From assembly GCA_009809945.1 (NCBI GenBank), contig WTPW01000329.1, forward strand, positions 201,992 through 265,991: a stretch of DNA of 64,000 nt, given 5' to 3'. Below are positions 36,188 through 47,130 of the stretch, piece by piece; within the stretch, counting starts at the first letter, position 1; every line of letters starts with the position of its first letter. The translations under genes and the position numbers were made by a program. Source of the DNA: Gigaspora margarita. Its lineage: Eukaryota; Glomeromycota; Glomeromycetes; Diversisporales; Gigasporaceae. The notes under the pieces were generated by a model that saw nothing but the letters and a program-made list of their open reading frames with translations, made no database searches and was not told the DNA's origin.

Positions 36188-37118
36188 CAGTGGCCTACTA
36201 TATTATTGTGGACACTTTTTAAAAATTTATTACTTGGGATCGGGTTAGTAAAACAGCACAAATTTTATATCACGTGTTTGGTAGATCGCTAAATATAATA
36301 TACTAAAATTTTATGTAATTTAATTAGATTTTACAGAAGTTATGCAAAAAAAACTGTAAACATGTTTTTTTTTATTTGACGAAAAATCCAAATACAATTT
36401 TTTTTTTTTTTTTATATTTTTTTTCTAAAAAAAAAAAATTTCTGTTTTAATGCTTTATAGGTTCTCCTTTTGCTTTGATACAAGCAGCAACCCAATCAGG
36501 CATACTTGTAATTAGCTTATGTTAATACTCAGATGATACATCAATCCATGCCTTTTTAGGACATCCAGGTCTTTTTTTTTGCCTCTGCCCCCACCTGACA
36601 AAACTCTTTAATAATTTTGCACTACAGATTTGCTGCCCCCAATAGCTGCTGCAATAGTACGAACTGAATCACCTTGCTGGTGGCCATAATTTATTGCATC
36701 CCTTTGGTTTTCTGTTAAATCTTTACGACTACCTATTGTTTTGTAAGAAAAAAAAGGATACGTATTATTATACTGATCTGTCATACAAATCTAGCCTTTT
36801 TTATACTGCACAACATTGGCACAATGTTATACTACATATGAGCGAAATTTTAAGCTAATCTAAAACAAGTACGATCTTCAGTAATTTTTTAGTAAATCCA
36901 AAAAAATCCAAAAATTGATTTTTGGTCAAATCCAAAAATGGAAGTTCATTGAATTTCCTGCATATCTTCCATATGACCTAATGAAATCGTGTGAAATTTT
37001 AGTATATTGTACCTTGAGAACTACTTAAAATATAATATAAATTTTACGCTATATTTACTTACTCAAACCTGACTTATAAATTTTTAAAAAGTGTCCACAA
37101 TAATATGGTAGGCCACTG
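36188..37118 (-). mobile_element. Tc1-like transposon with internally deleted transposase
   Basis: TIRs start CAGTGGCCTAC(T/C)ATATTATT and extend through GTGGACACTTTTTAAAAATT at both ends, with TA on each side (36186-36187, 37119-37120). On the minus strand the transposase begins with a helix-turn-helix (LTENQRDAINYGHQQGDSV...IAAAIGGSKSVVQNY, about 36735-36620). It then jumps past a GRGKKK-like linker to the C-terminal ITSMPDWVAACIKAKGEPI near 36460-36520. The DDE catalytic core is absent, and stops and a homopolymer shift add damage. Confidence 0.88.
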
Positions 37119-37587
37119 TATTATAACTTATATATAAATTAGAAATATTATATTCATAACACCCATGTTATCAGTTATATAACATCCTGCAATATAAACT
37201 AGGTTAGGGTTAGGATTAGAAATAGAACTGGGTTAAAATTAAAATTAGAATTAGAGTTTATAGTAAAATTGCGAGAGGAGCATTTTTTGTTAGTAACACA
37301 ATGGGGGTTATCTAGTAAAATTTTAAGATATTCGAGAATTTTAGAAAGTGTTTTAATATAGGTGTTATATAACATGGTATTATGAATAAAACTTTTCTAT
37401 AAATTATATATTATAAATTTTCAAAATTTTAAAATATAATTTCAAGGAGTTTTGGATTATATTTTCAGAGTTTTGGGTTTTGGGAGGTTTTAGATTTTTT
37501 TAAAAATCTGAAACTAGTTTCTGATTATACCGAAACTGAAACTAGTTTTGGATAGGTTTTGTTTCATTGCCCAACTCTAGGTTGAAC

Positions 37588-38159
37588 AGGCAGGCCATGT
37601 CAAATAATGTATTGATCTAAGATATTCCTAAATCAGTGAAATTTGAGAATAACATAATTAATTCAAAATAAACCTCAGTTGTAAAATAACACAAAATAAT
37701 GCAGAACAATTGCATGTTACTATGTAAATTTATTTTGATTTCTTGCTATTACTACTTTTTTTGATATTGTTTATGCTAATTTTTTTTAAAAAAAATTCTA
37801 TTTTAATAAAAGTAATAATTTTTGTTTGACATTTTTGGAAAAAATTGTGATTTTTAATTTTTAATATAATGATTTCATTGTTATTTGCCATTTATTAATA
37901 AAGCAAGGACATTTTCAAATGTTGATTGCTATGCATTCCAATTACAATATTCTTTATAGATAATTATTGTGTCATTTTCAAACATTCATTTAATTGTTAA
38001 ATCTGACTAATATCATAACATAACATTATTTTTACATGATTGTACTGGTCCTGTACATTTTTGCTAGTATTACTATCAAAAATTTACCTCAATGCAATAT
38101 TCATTTAAATTTATTTAAGAGTTAGGCTAAGTGCTCAGCTAGAGTTTGGATTTAGATTA
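37588..38159. other. AT-rich DNA, no feature recognised
   Basis: No ORF of note, repeat or RNA signature was recognised between the composite hAT element and the foldback at 38160. Confidence 0.35.
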
Positions 38160-38396
38160 TTATATAGAATCTTTGCCTTGAAATAACCTTACAGGACTAT
38201 ATAGATCTTATGAATAAAAATTAAAGTTTCTAGCCATCCAGTAATCCAATTCAAATAAACTTTTTTTATTTTGTAAGCTCTACAAATAAAAAAAAGTTTA
38301 TTTGGATTGGATTGCTAGGTGGCTAGAAATTTTAATTTTTATTGATAAGATTATATAGTTCCGTAAAGTCATTTTTAAGGCAAAGACTCTATATAG
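38160..38396. mobile_element. 237-bp foldback MITE
   Basis: The arms CTTTGCCTTGAAATAACCTT, AGGACTATATAGATCTTAT and TTTCTAGCCATCCAGTAATC each have an inverted partner on the right. Ends are CTATATAGA-like on both sides. No coding sequence. Confidence 0.72.
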
Positions 38397-38550
38397 TAAA
38401 ATCACTCAAAAAAACTTTTTGTTAGTTCAAACTTTTAAGAAATAAGCTTTTTTTTTAACAAAAAAGACATTTTGAAACATTTGTTTTGGATTTTCCTGAT
38501 TGTGTTATATTGCACTAAATTATAATTTTTATTGGTCAATAATTACATAA
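38397..38550 (+). repeat. Dispersed repeat D (AAAAACTTTTT core)
   Basis: It begins AAATCACTCAAAAAAACTTT and continues to TTTTCCTGATTGTGTTATAT. A close relative is at 62850-62995; partial ones lie near 58480-58560, 62380-62520, 23310-23395 and 13300-13335. Confidence 0.5.
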
Positions 38551-38607
38551 AGGTGAAATTTTGATAGCAATACTAGGTAGTTGGTCATACAGCTTTATTT
38601 ATTAGTA

Positions 38608-38845
38608 AAGGGCATGATATATATTATCTAATATCTATTTACTATGAGACCAGACCCCTATCCTACCTAAAAACAATCAAAATACTCAATTTTGTTATAC
38701 AAAAAAGTATATTTATCCCATATTTTGTTATAATTATAGTTAATAATTCTTGATTTTGATTGGCTAGTATTCTAGATTGTATAACCTAAAATTTTGTCTA
38801 AATGCTACTCTTTAAAATATTAGATAATATCTATTATTGCTCTAA
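38608..38845. mobile_element. Degenerate MITE with GGGC ends
   Basis: Inverted ends AGGGCATGATATATATTATC and the complement of TAGATAATATCTATTATTGC. Similar in style to the PIF-like MITEs at 10961 and 43576 but with an unrelated interior. Confidence 0.45.
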
Positions 38846-39083
38846 CTAAAATTCTAAATTAATTTTACCAAAGCATAATAGAAAACAATCTATTGAGGTG
38901 TCAGTATACTATGTAAATCAAATTATGTATGATCACTTATATTTTAATTAATCTAGATTTTTTCATGATCATTTATATAATATAATTTATATATAAAAGC
39001 TAGGTCTTGCTTTGTTAGATGCACAGATTGCACTTTTTTTTTAGTAAACCAATTTTGAAATTAATTGGTTTGTTGTTAATATA

Positions 39084-39334
39084 TGGGGGTGAGTCAGTAG
39101 AAAAAGGACAAATTATTTTTAATAAAAATTTTTAATTTTTAAATTAAAATATCTTGACAACTATTTAATCAAATTTGCTAAAAAAATTTTTATTTTAATC
39201 TTGAAATTATATAGAATTAAAATAAAAAAAAATTATTAAATTTATTAAGATAGTTGTTAAGATATTTAAGTTTAAAAAAGTCAAGAAAACTTTTACTTAG
39301 AAAAAATTTGTCCTTTTTCTACTAACTCACCCCT
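39084..39334. mobile_element. M2: palindromic MITE sharing its core with M1
   Basis: Same length and same inner arms as M1 (21566-21816). The outer arms differ: TGGGGGTGAGTCAGTAGAAA here against TGGGAGGTCAAAAGTAGAAA in M1. Each end is mirrored in its own partner. TA lies at 39082-39083 and next to the right end. Confidence 0.75.
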
Positions 39335-39493
39335 ATATCTATAAAATTACAATATTTATTTTTATATTATCTATAATAAACCTATTGTTTTAGGTTTTTT
39401 TTATATGTAATTGCTACTTCATTTGTTTAAAAATTTAATAGAAAGACTTATTTGGCTTTGTAACTTTGTTATTTGAAACTTAGTCTTAATATA

Positions 39494-39666
39494 CAGTCAG
39501 ATCTCTCTAAATGCATGGCGAAGGGCTAATAAAAAACCTTGCATTTAGGGAGGTATGCATTTAGGGAGGTAAAATTTATAAGTAATATATTGAGATAGGA
39601 CCAAATTGAGCCATGCATTTAGAGAGTTATGCATTTAGAGAGGTTGCATTTAGGGAGGTATGACTG
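39494..39666. mobile_element. 173-bp pogo/mariner-like MITE
   Basis: Ends CAGTCAGATCTCTCTAAATG and, complemented, CAGTCATACCTCCCTAAATG, with TA on both sides. The interior repeats GCATTTAGGGAGGT units. CAGTCx2ACCTC ends are typical of pogo/Tigger-type elements. Confidence 0.83.
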
Positions 39667-39959
39667 TATACAAAATTTGATTTATAATGACCAGTTTTAA
39701 AAGCTGTATATCTAATTAAAATTTCATAGTCTTCAAAATTTGCAATAAAAGAACATATTAATTGGCTTTGTTTTACCAAAAATCTTCAATATTAAATTTT
39801 TATTTAGTACTATATTTATATAGTATATTGCACACCCAATGATTTATAGTAGTAATAGACCAGATTTTGTGTATGTTAATAATTAAAGAGTGTGTACAAG
39901 TAGTACTAATAATGCCTAAAAAATGATTTTTGTCTGGTTTTATTTGATAAAGCACAGAT

Positions 39960-40085
39960 GTATGACAAAACTATAGATAAATAACTAAACTATAGATGAA
40001 TAACTTAACTATAAACAATTGATAAAACTATAGATAATTGATAAAACTATAAACAATTAATAAAACTATTGATAAAACTAGTATT
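39960..40085 (+). repeat. Minisatellite of ~18-20 bp units
   Basis: Seven or so units like AACTATAGATAATTGATAAA. Similar units occur at 49040-49110 and, with CG in place of TA, at 25158-25210. Confidence 0.65.
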
Positions 40086-40283
40086 GAGTTTTATATGTGT
40101 GCACAATTCTTTAATTGTACGGATTAATATATATTTATACTAAAAGTGCTTGACAAAACTATTTTTAAATTAATGGATAGAATTTAGATGCACTATCAGT
40201 AGTACTTTGTACTATATTGTGATACCATTTAAAGCTAATTATCTACAAATTTAACAAATTAATATACTATTATTATTTATATA

Positions 40284-40809
40284 GTCCTGCATGCTAATAG
40301 CATAGCAGTTATGCTTCTAGGATACAAATTGAAGGCTGCCATTCAAATCCCCCTAGAGGCAAAATGAAAAAAACTAGCCAGTTAGGAACTAAAATACCGT
40401 GAGAAGACAGGACCCAGAACGTCTACAGATGGACTTAATTGGGCAGTTGCTGTTATCAAATCTGTAGCAGTAAAATGAATTGAGTTAGAAAACGATTTGA
40501 ATTAACCAAAGTCACGAGACGTAATGCGAGGCCTAAGTCTGAGAAGAGGCTACATGAACTTGTAGCACAGACATTCTGAGGTGTTGTCTGTTTGTACTAA
40601 CATTGACCTGGTGATGAGGAGTATTCCAGCCGATTGAAGGCAGTGCTGGGAGGGTAAAACTTGGTGTCCACCGGGCATTTGGGCAGTCTGAAATAGGGCT
40701 AGCCAGATGTATGCTTCCTAGTTATAGCTAAACATGTATATTCGTTTGTATATAATGAATAAAAGTTTAAGCACAGGCAAAGCAACCGGTGCAAGTTTAA
40801 AAAAAAATA
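40284..40809 (+). mobile_element. 526-bp tRNA-headed SINE
   Basis: Perfect 13-bp duplications TATTATTTATATA lie at 40271-40283 and 40810-40822. The head contains a TAGCATAGCAGTTATG A-box-like and an ATTCAAATCCC B-box-like motif (40296-40353). The body is GC-richer than its surroundings. The tail ends in A9 (from 40799), with AATAAA at 40758-40763. No ORF. Pol III transcription is inferred from the boxes. Confidence 0.85.
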
Positions 40810-41351
40810 TATTATTTATATAAAGTATCTTATAAATAGGGGCAATGCATTTAAAAAATTTAGTAGCTCTAAGTACTTTTTTGAATTTTATAGAATTTTT
40901 TAAAAATTTGGCTTTTTTTATTCATTTTATTAAGTAAATTTTACTAGTAAATGTTATATTAAAAACTAAGCTTAATTTTTTAAAATTTTAAACTTATATT
41001 ATTTTTAGAACAATCTTAATACTTACTGAAGGTGAAATTTACTATATTACATAATTTTATTAATTATATTATTTATACATATATAACATAATTTATATCA
41101 AATATGTATATATTTTTTTAGAAGATTGCTAAATATTGCAGGTTGCGATATTATAGATTAATATGATTGACCAATTAGATCACAGGATCTTGTATAACAA
41201 AATGAATGAAAAAATAGAAAAAAATTACAAAAATTTTAAATATCTTGAAATTTCATTATGTAAACTAGGTTCGGGCTTCTAATTAAAAGTTTTTAGCACT
41301 TAATTTTGCACATATATATGCTCTAACTCTAACTTTAATACTAGTTTGAAC

Positions 41352-41617
41352 CAGTGTTTAAAATAGAAATTTTAATTTACCGGTATATGCACCTGTTATA
41401 TAAAAAAATACCAGTTCAAAAAAAAAAAACCTGTAAAAAATTTTTATATAAAGTAAGTATTTATAGTTATACTACGTTCCTAGTATATATGCACCGGTTA
41501 CTTCAAAAAATTCCGGATCATGCACTGTTTGTTGCACTGACTCAATTTTAAAAATACCGGTATATGCAATATAAAAAACGGTAGATCCAGATTTTTATCA
41601 TGCTATTTTATACACTG
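41352..41617. mobile_element. 266-bp hAT MITE with TIR CAGTGTTTAAAATAG
   Basis: The right end, complemented, reads CAGTGTATAAAATAG. Perfect 8-bp duplications GTTTGAAC are at 41344-41351 and 41618-41625. Subterminal ACCGGTATATGCA motifs recur. Confidence 0.9.
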
Positions 41618-41625
41618 GTTTGAAC

Positions 41626-42766
41626 CCTAACCCTAACTAATAATAATTTTGATTTTTTTAAATATTAACCATCGCAACCTGTTAAATTTAACAAAATCTT
41701 TTTTATATATATATAACACTTGTATATAAATTTATAATACATATATACATATTTACAGTTTTGATAATATTCATCAACTTCTATATTTGGTTGAAATATG
41801 TCAAGTGCATCAGAATCATGGTCGGCTAGATCAGAATTGATCAATAATTATAAAAAAATTTTACTAATAAATCATATCTATTAATTAAGTAAAAAATGCC
41901 CAGCTGATAATCTTCCTATAGAACCTGCTAACAGCTAGGACTAAATGCCAACATAGATCCAATGCATCTGATCCAGAAATTTGGAGATAGTCTTGTAAAA
42001 ATCAGCATGTATCAATAATAGAGCTATCTGTTACCAAAAACATATATATCTTTATATTGTACATACTTACAAAATTTGCTATAAAACCAAACTGCATATA
42101 AAGTAAAAAAAACCTAATTTTACCCTCAAGCAATCTATATAGCGAGTTCAACTCAGGTTTTACCTGTGTAATTTAATTGTTATCATTATGTCTTTCATTA
42201 TGTTTTTATTATTACACTAATCCTATCCTGTATATGCCTAAATTCTAATTCAAGTTAGTAAAAAGTTACACTTACTATAATATGAACAGTTACATATCAC
42301 AAAAAATATGTTAATACAAAATAAGTACAATATTAATTTAATCAGCAGTTTTACAATCTAACCAATTCTAACTATAATAAGACAAGAATACTTATATGAT
42401 TGTATTCATAACTATTCTAATCAAATATATCTATTCCTATTATACAATTAATTTTTTGGGCATTTTTTCTAATAGTAGTCAAGCTTTCTACATAAAAAGC
42501 ACATGTATTGGGCTTGCTTCTCTAGCACAACTTTGTGTATTATTGATTTGGCTTGTTATTTCTTGCCTTACATTTTTTTTTGATATTTCTATAGCACTTT
42601 TTATTTTTTTTTACTTGGTGCGCCTCAAATTTTCATAATATGTGAATCTTTTGTTTGATTAATCAAATGCTGTTATAAAGAAGTAATACTATCTTTACCC
42701 TGAGTTTTATTATTATCGATTTCTTCTGAACTAATCTTTGCTTAGTTGAAATAAAGTTCTTTAATA
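41626..42766. other. AT-rich DNA, no gene supported
   Basis: A hydrophobic 80-codon ORF at 42396-42638 has no family features and is probably chance. Two tandem CCCTAA units occur at 41625-41636. Confidence 0.35.
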
Positions 42767-43087
42767 GCTAAACTAGGACCCCAAATAATCTATGTAATGT
42801 CATCTTTGAAAAATCGCTAATGGAAGGCCGTTTTTTAAAAAAAGTTATATTTGAAAAGTAAGTATTGGGTAAAAAGGTTATATTTGAAAACAGGTAATAG
42901 GCAAAATAAGTATATTTAAAAAAATGCTAACAGGATAAGTTTTTTAAATGTTATATTTGAAAAGTAGTAATGAATTTTTTTTTTTTAAAGAGCATTTGTT
43001 ATATTTTTTTTTATTTTTTTTTAAAGAGCATCAGATTTGATTTTGTTTTGTTTTTTTTTTAGAAAGCATCGGTTTCATTTTTTTTTT

Positions 43088-43454
43088 NNNNNNNNNNNNN
43101 NNNNNNNNNNNNNNNNNNNNNNNNNNNNNNNNNNNNNNNNNNNNNNNNNNNNNNNNNNNNNNNNNNNNNNNNNNNNNNNNNNNNNNNNNNNNNNNNNNNN
43201 NNNNNNNNNNNNNNNNNNNNNNNNNNNNNNNNNNNNNNNNNNNNNNNNNNNNNNNNNNNNNNNNNNNNNNNNNNNNNNNNNNNNNNNNNNNNNNNNNNNN
43301 NNNNNNNNNNNNNNNNNNNNNNNNNNNNNNNNNNNNNNNNNNNNNNNNNNNNNNNNNNNNNNNNNNNNNNNNNNNNNNNNNNNNNNNNNNNNNNNNNNNN
43401 NNNNNNNNNNNNNNNNNNNNNNNNNNNNNNNNNNNNNNNNNNNNNNNNNNNNNN
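43088..43454. other. Assembly gap of 367 N
   Basis: Unknown bases. T-rich runs precede the gap, so the assembly probably broke at low-complexity sequence. Confidence 0.99.
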
Positions 43455-43575
43455 TTTTGAGTGTTAGTTTGAAAAATGTTTTTGAAAGCCTATATGTCAA
43501 AAATTGGTAAGCAATACCAAACTTGCTACCTGATATTTGAAATATAGCTAATATATACCAAAGTAGAACCACTAA

Positions 43576-43725
43576 GGGCAGTGACATATATTACGTAATA
43601 TTCTAGGGGGGTCAAAAAATTTTTTACATAAGACTAATTATACAATTTAAATGGCTAATTGGTCTTATGTGGGGGGGGGAGTAGCTCACTAATAAAATGA
43701 TATTACGTAATATCTGTCACGGCCC
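43576..43725. mobile_element. PIF/Harbinger-like MITE copy 2
   Basis: Ends GGGCAGTGACATATATTACG and, complemented, GGGCCGTGACAGATATTACG, with TAA at 43573-43575 and 43726-43728. The interior (CATAAGACTAATTATACAAT and a G-rich GTGGGGGGGGGAG) matches the copy at 10961. Confidence 0.87.
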
Positions 43726-43989
43726 TAACCAAAAAAATTTTTATTATGATTCTCAAATATAACCTCTCATAGATTATTCAGGGTCCTGCTAAACTAATTC
43801 ATCATTATTTTTAGTTTTCAAAGCAATGTTAATTGCAGTTTTAGCAGTTGAAAATGCAACTCCAAATCTATTTCTTTTAGGAATAACTTGCTAAACACTT
43901 GTATGATTACTAAAAACTTGAAAGTTCCTTAGGCTTTGAAAATTTAAGTTTACTTCAATTGTAGTATCTGTGAATAATTCTATTGACAT

Positions 43990-45001
43990 GGAGTGTGGTA
44001 ATATAGCGTAGTTGGATGGTTGTCACCTCCCAAGCAATTTGTAACAAAGGTACATAAGTTCGAATCCCACCGGAGACATTTTCAAAAAATCATATCTGTG
44101 TTACTGTACTGTCTATCTGTAACACAAAGTTGGGTCATAGAACCTGTAGCCTGGGTCGCACCAATCAAATTAGGAGCTGTGGAAGTAATCATGTATAACA
44201 TGACCAATATGGCATAAAAATCCTGGGGATATAGCAGGGACGGAACATGCTTGGCAAGACCCGAGTGGAAAAGTAACTGAACTTTGACGGTGCATAAAGA
44301 ATAGAATCGAATAGAGAAAAGCTAGAAAGGCCAGACGGGCAACAGCCCCTATAGCAAGAGGGGGTCTACCAACCTGGCCGCTAGAGTCATACTGGAGGAA
44401 AAGGACATGTGTTACAAAAACATGGACCAAGGAAAGGGAGACCTAAGGCATCCTAACGCTGAGCTAACTGATCCTTCTGGGCCAACTGGATTGGTAGTTC
44501 AGAATACTAGTAATATCTTGAAGAGGATGGGACGGGTGTACTGGGATAAAGGGAACTTTGCAAGAGCAGAAGTAGGTAACAGTAGCAGTTTAATAGTTAG
44601 CCCTGACTGCAAGTATACAGGTAAAGCTGTAGCAGATGTTACTAAAGTGTAGGTGAATACCTAAGTGGGATAGGTACCACTCTACCAGGTTTACTACAGG
44701 GGCAATTGCCCTCCGTAAGGGTTTGGCTAAAGCCTCAGGGTACTTTCACAGTAAATTAACTCCCGCAAGGGGTATATTGGAAGGAAATAAGATATGGGCA
44801 GAGGGTTTAAATAGGCAATCTCATAGTTGGGTTGTAGGTATGGCAGCTAGTGTGAAATGTCACCAAAAGTTTAAGTAGCTGGTTGTACTCTCATTATACA
44901 AATGTAATATGCAGCATGGTCATTATGATTGAACCAACCCGTTGGTACCAATAAAGTGCCAGGGTACCTAAGTGGTCATCTTAATATTAAAAAAATAAAT
45001 A
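43990..45001 (+). mobile_element. ~1 kb tRNA-headed SINE-like retroposon
   Basis: Flanked by AATAATTCTATTGACAT (43973-43989) and AATAATTCTATTGCCAT (45002-45018), a 17-bp duplication with one mismatch. The tail is A-rich (AAAAAAATAAATAAATAA from 44990), with AATAAA at 44950-44955. The head has a near-perfect Pol III A box TAGCGTAGTTGG and B box GTTCGAATCCC. The body is markedly GC-richer than the window. One 81-codon ORF (44407-44652) shows no family pattern. Confidence 0.85.
44001..44074 (+). promoter_or_regulatory. tRNA-like internal Pol III promoter of the SINE
   Basis: A box TAGCGTAGTTGG (about 44005-44016) and B box GTTCGAATCCC (about 44058-44068) lie about 42 nt apart, as in a tRNA. A CTCCCAA stretch sits where a tRNA anticodon loop (CCC, glycine) would be. 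The acceptor and T stems do not pair well, so this is a tRNA-derived promoter and not a working tRNA. Confidence 0.72.
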
Positions 45002-45144
45002 AATAATTCTATTGCCATAAGAGATAGCAAGTTTTTAAATGCTTGATCCAATGTTATCTAGTTGTTATATAAGAATATCATCTTTATATCATTTAATTGG
45101 TATAATACTAATATGAAATCTTGTCATGCTAGAGTAATACATAA

Positions 45145-47130
45145 CTATCAAAAATAATAACAAATAATTCCTTTTGTCATTGTTTCTATGCATGTGCATG
45201 TATGGGGTCCATTATTAAAAAGAACTACTAAATTTTCTTTATACAAAATTCCTTCTATTCTATGAATTTGCTATATGTCATTAATGTTTGATATATCATT
45301 GTCATTTAAAATAGTTTTTAATGTTGCTTGAAGTTCATCAACTATATCCTCTATAAAATTATCATTTATAGTATTGAAACATAAATTCTATAACAAAAAT
45401 AAATAAGTATTCTGTACATTTACTATATTATAAACTTACAAATAATAACATACTCTAGATATCATTTGCTTTTTTTGTTCTTTATAAGTGAAAAATTGTA
45501 AAATTTGAATTTGTTATAGGGATAATATATAAGGTGTCAAAAAATTGACAAGCACGTGATCAACTGTTGAAAAAAATTGAGAAAAGATATGCAGAAGTCC
45601 AATTACTTTATATTGTACCTTAATGTCTGTTAATTTGCAGTATCCAATTTCTTGTTCATGTCTTTTGTCAATTGTTTCACCAACTTCACAAAGTGAACTA
45701 GCATTATTAAGGGACTTTTTAATAATGCTTTGCATACTCTGAATACTAGCATTGAATTGGAATGGTATATATGCCTTGGCCCAACTAAACCTATTTGTAT
45801 ACAATTTTTTGCACATGTAATGCTCATATTCTGGGAAAGTCTTTATCTAGATTCCCATCGCTATTCAAAAATTTCAATGTTTAACGAATTGCAACATGAA
45901 TAAAACCTGACTAAATTTATAAAACTTAGAACCCAAAGATGCTTTAAGATACTTGACTATATTTTGCCAAATGTAGAATAAACAATAAAAATGCTATGTA
46001 TCAGAAAAAACTTGAGTTACTATATTAATTAAACCAGGTTCAGCATTGGTCCAAAAAGACTATGGAACTATATTATTTATTGCTTTTAATAAATACTGTA
46101 AAATCCAAATATATGCTGAAGAAAGTTCATCTTCTACCAATGCATTTTCACATTCTAAAATTTTTTATAATTGTTCTTTATCATAAAAATGCTAAGATAC
46201 ATGTTGAATTTATTAGTCTTACAAATAGTATCATTAAGTACTATATCTAAAAAATGCTAGTATAACTCTTATTGAGAGGATGATATCCAAAAAACATCTA
46301 ATAAGTGACATTTAGTACCAGAATACTGAATAAATACCTTCTAGCTCAGATCTTGTGACATTTTTTCAAAAAGAGTATCAAGAAATAAAACAGAATCAAG
46401 CCTCTTATTGATATTCTTATGTAATTTATAAATTGCATTATATACGTTTTGCTTATGGAAAACATGTTGAGTATATTTTTTTTAAGCATCTCCAACTGAG
46501 TAATGGGTGCTACTTTACAATCTAAAAAAAATTTAATATTTTGTATTATTTCTTTATTAAAATGTTAGTATTTAGCAATAATATCACATATTTGGATGAG
46601 ATTTACTTCGTAATTATATATATCCTTTAGTATTGTACGTTTTACTTTATGTTTAGTTTTTGGAAATGTAAAGTTGCAATGCTATTCACAATCTGTCTTT
46701 GTGGTGCCCCATATACAATATGAATTGTGATTAATTACTTTTCTAGATTCGTAAGTACTACTTAATGACAGCGAAAAGACTTGCGATGAATAATACTTGG
46801 ATAATTTAAGTCTTTATCATTGCAAAAAACCTGGTATCCAAAACCTCACTCCAAGCAATAATTATGAATAAACCTATCAACAGATGGCCAATTGTCAAAA
46901 TAACTTCCTATACTAAGGTTATATTGATAGCTAGTACTAAGATTATTGTCATTTTTAGTATGCAATAAACTGCTTGTGTTAAAATTATCATTATATGAAG
47001 AATTAGAGCCATTTTCAAATAATAGTAAAGGGTTATTATCATCTTCAAATAATGAAGAATTATTACCATCTTTAGAAAATTGGTTATTATAATATTTAGC
47101 AAATAATGAAAAATATTTGTATTAACAATC
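45145..47130 (-). pseudogene. FAR1/MULE/SWIM transposase relic (Mutator-like)
   Basis: Reading leftwards, an Asn/Ser-rich leader (47130-46925) precedes a FAR1-type DNA-binding segment: IGSYFDNWPSVDRFIHNYCL, then RKSFRCH and KTDCE. Next comes the MULE catalytic region: VFWISSSQ, DIVLNDTICKTNKFN, a T-N-A-E-P-G-L box where T-D-x-D is expected, and SWAKAYIPFQFNASIQSMQS with IDKRHEQE (45816-45514 is the longest intact piece). A SWIM-like finger C-T-C...G-I-I-C-Y-Y (about 45205-45150) has its last His replaced by Tyr. Many stops and frameshifts break it. The order and spacing match a ~650-residue MULE transposase, as I recall the family. Confidence 0.8.

Larger units (their letters stand above)
33370..37579. 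mobile_element. 4.2 kb composite hAT element, no transposase left
   Basis: The ends TAGAGTTGGGTACCAAAACC and, complemented, TAGAGTTGGGCAATGAAACA are flanked by 8-bp duplications GGTTGAAC (33362-33369 and 37580-37587). Subterminal CTGAAAC/TTTTGGGTTTTGG motifs recur near both ends. Inside are three later insertions: palindrome 34097-34932, retroposon R2 (34965-36044) and a Tc1 relic (36188-37118). The remaining ~1.3 kb codes for nothing recognised, so it was non-autonomous or is deeply decayed. Confidence 0.85.
42775..43787. mobile_element. hAT-type element with AGGACCC ends, contains the assembly gap and a nested MITE
   Basis: Ends AGGACCCCAAATAATCTATG and, complemented, AGGACCCTGAATAATCTATG, with perfect 8-bp duplications GCTAAACT (42767-42774, 43788-43795). 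Left of the gap are repeated TTATATTTGAAAAGTAAGTA-like units and T-rich runs. The ends resemble those of the AGGACCC MITEs, so one transposase may serve both. Confidence 0.87.

Noticed and set aside
39960-40085. CRISPR array
   Set aside because: Units are contiguous, diverged and have no unique spacers; the DNA is eukaryotic.
42396-42638. 80-residue hydrophobic protein
   Set aside because: No homologous pattern, no codon or context support, in AT-rich repeat-rich DNA.
43037-43587. ORFs spanning the gap on both strands
   Set aside because: They are open only because the N run has no stops.
44005-44068. A functional tRNA-Gly gene
   Set aside because: The A and B boxes fit, but the acceptor and T stems do not pair, and the unit lies at the head of a retroposon with target duplications.
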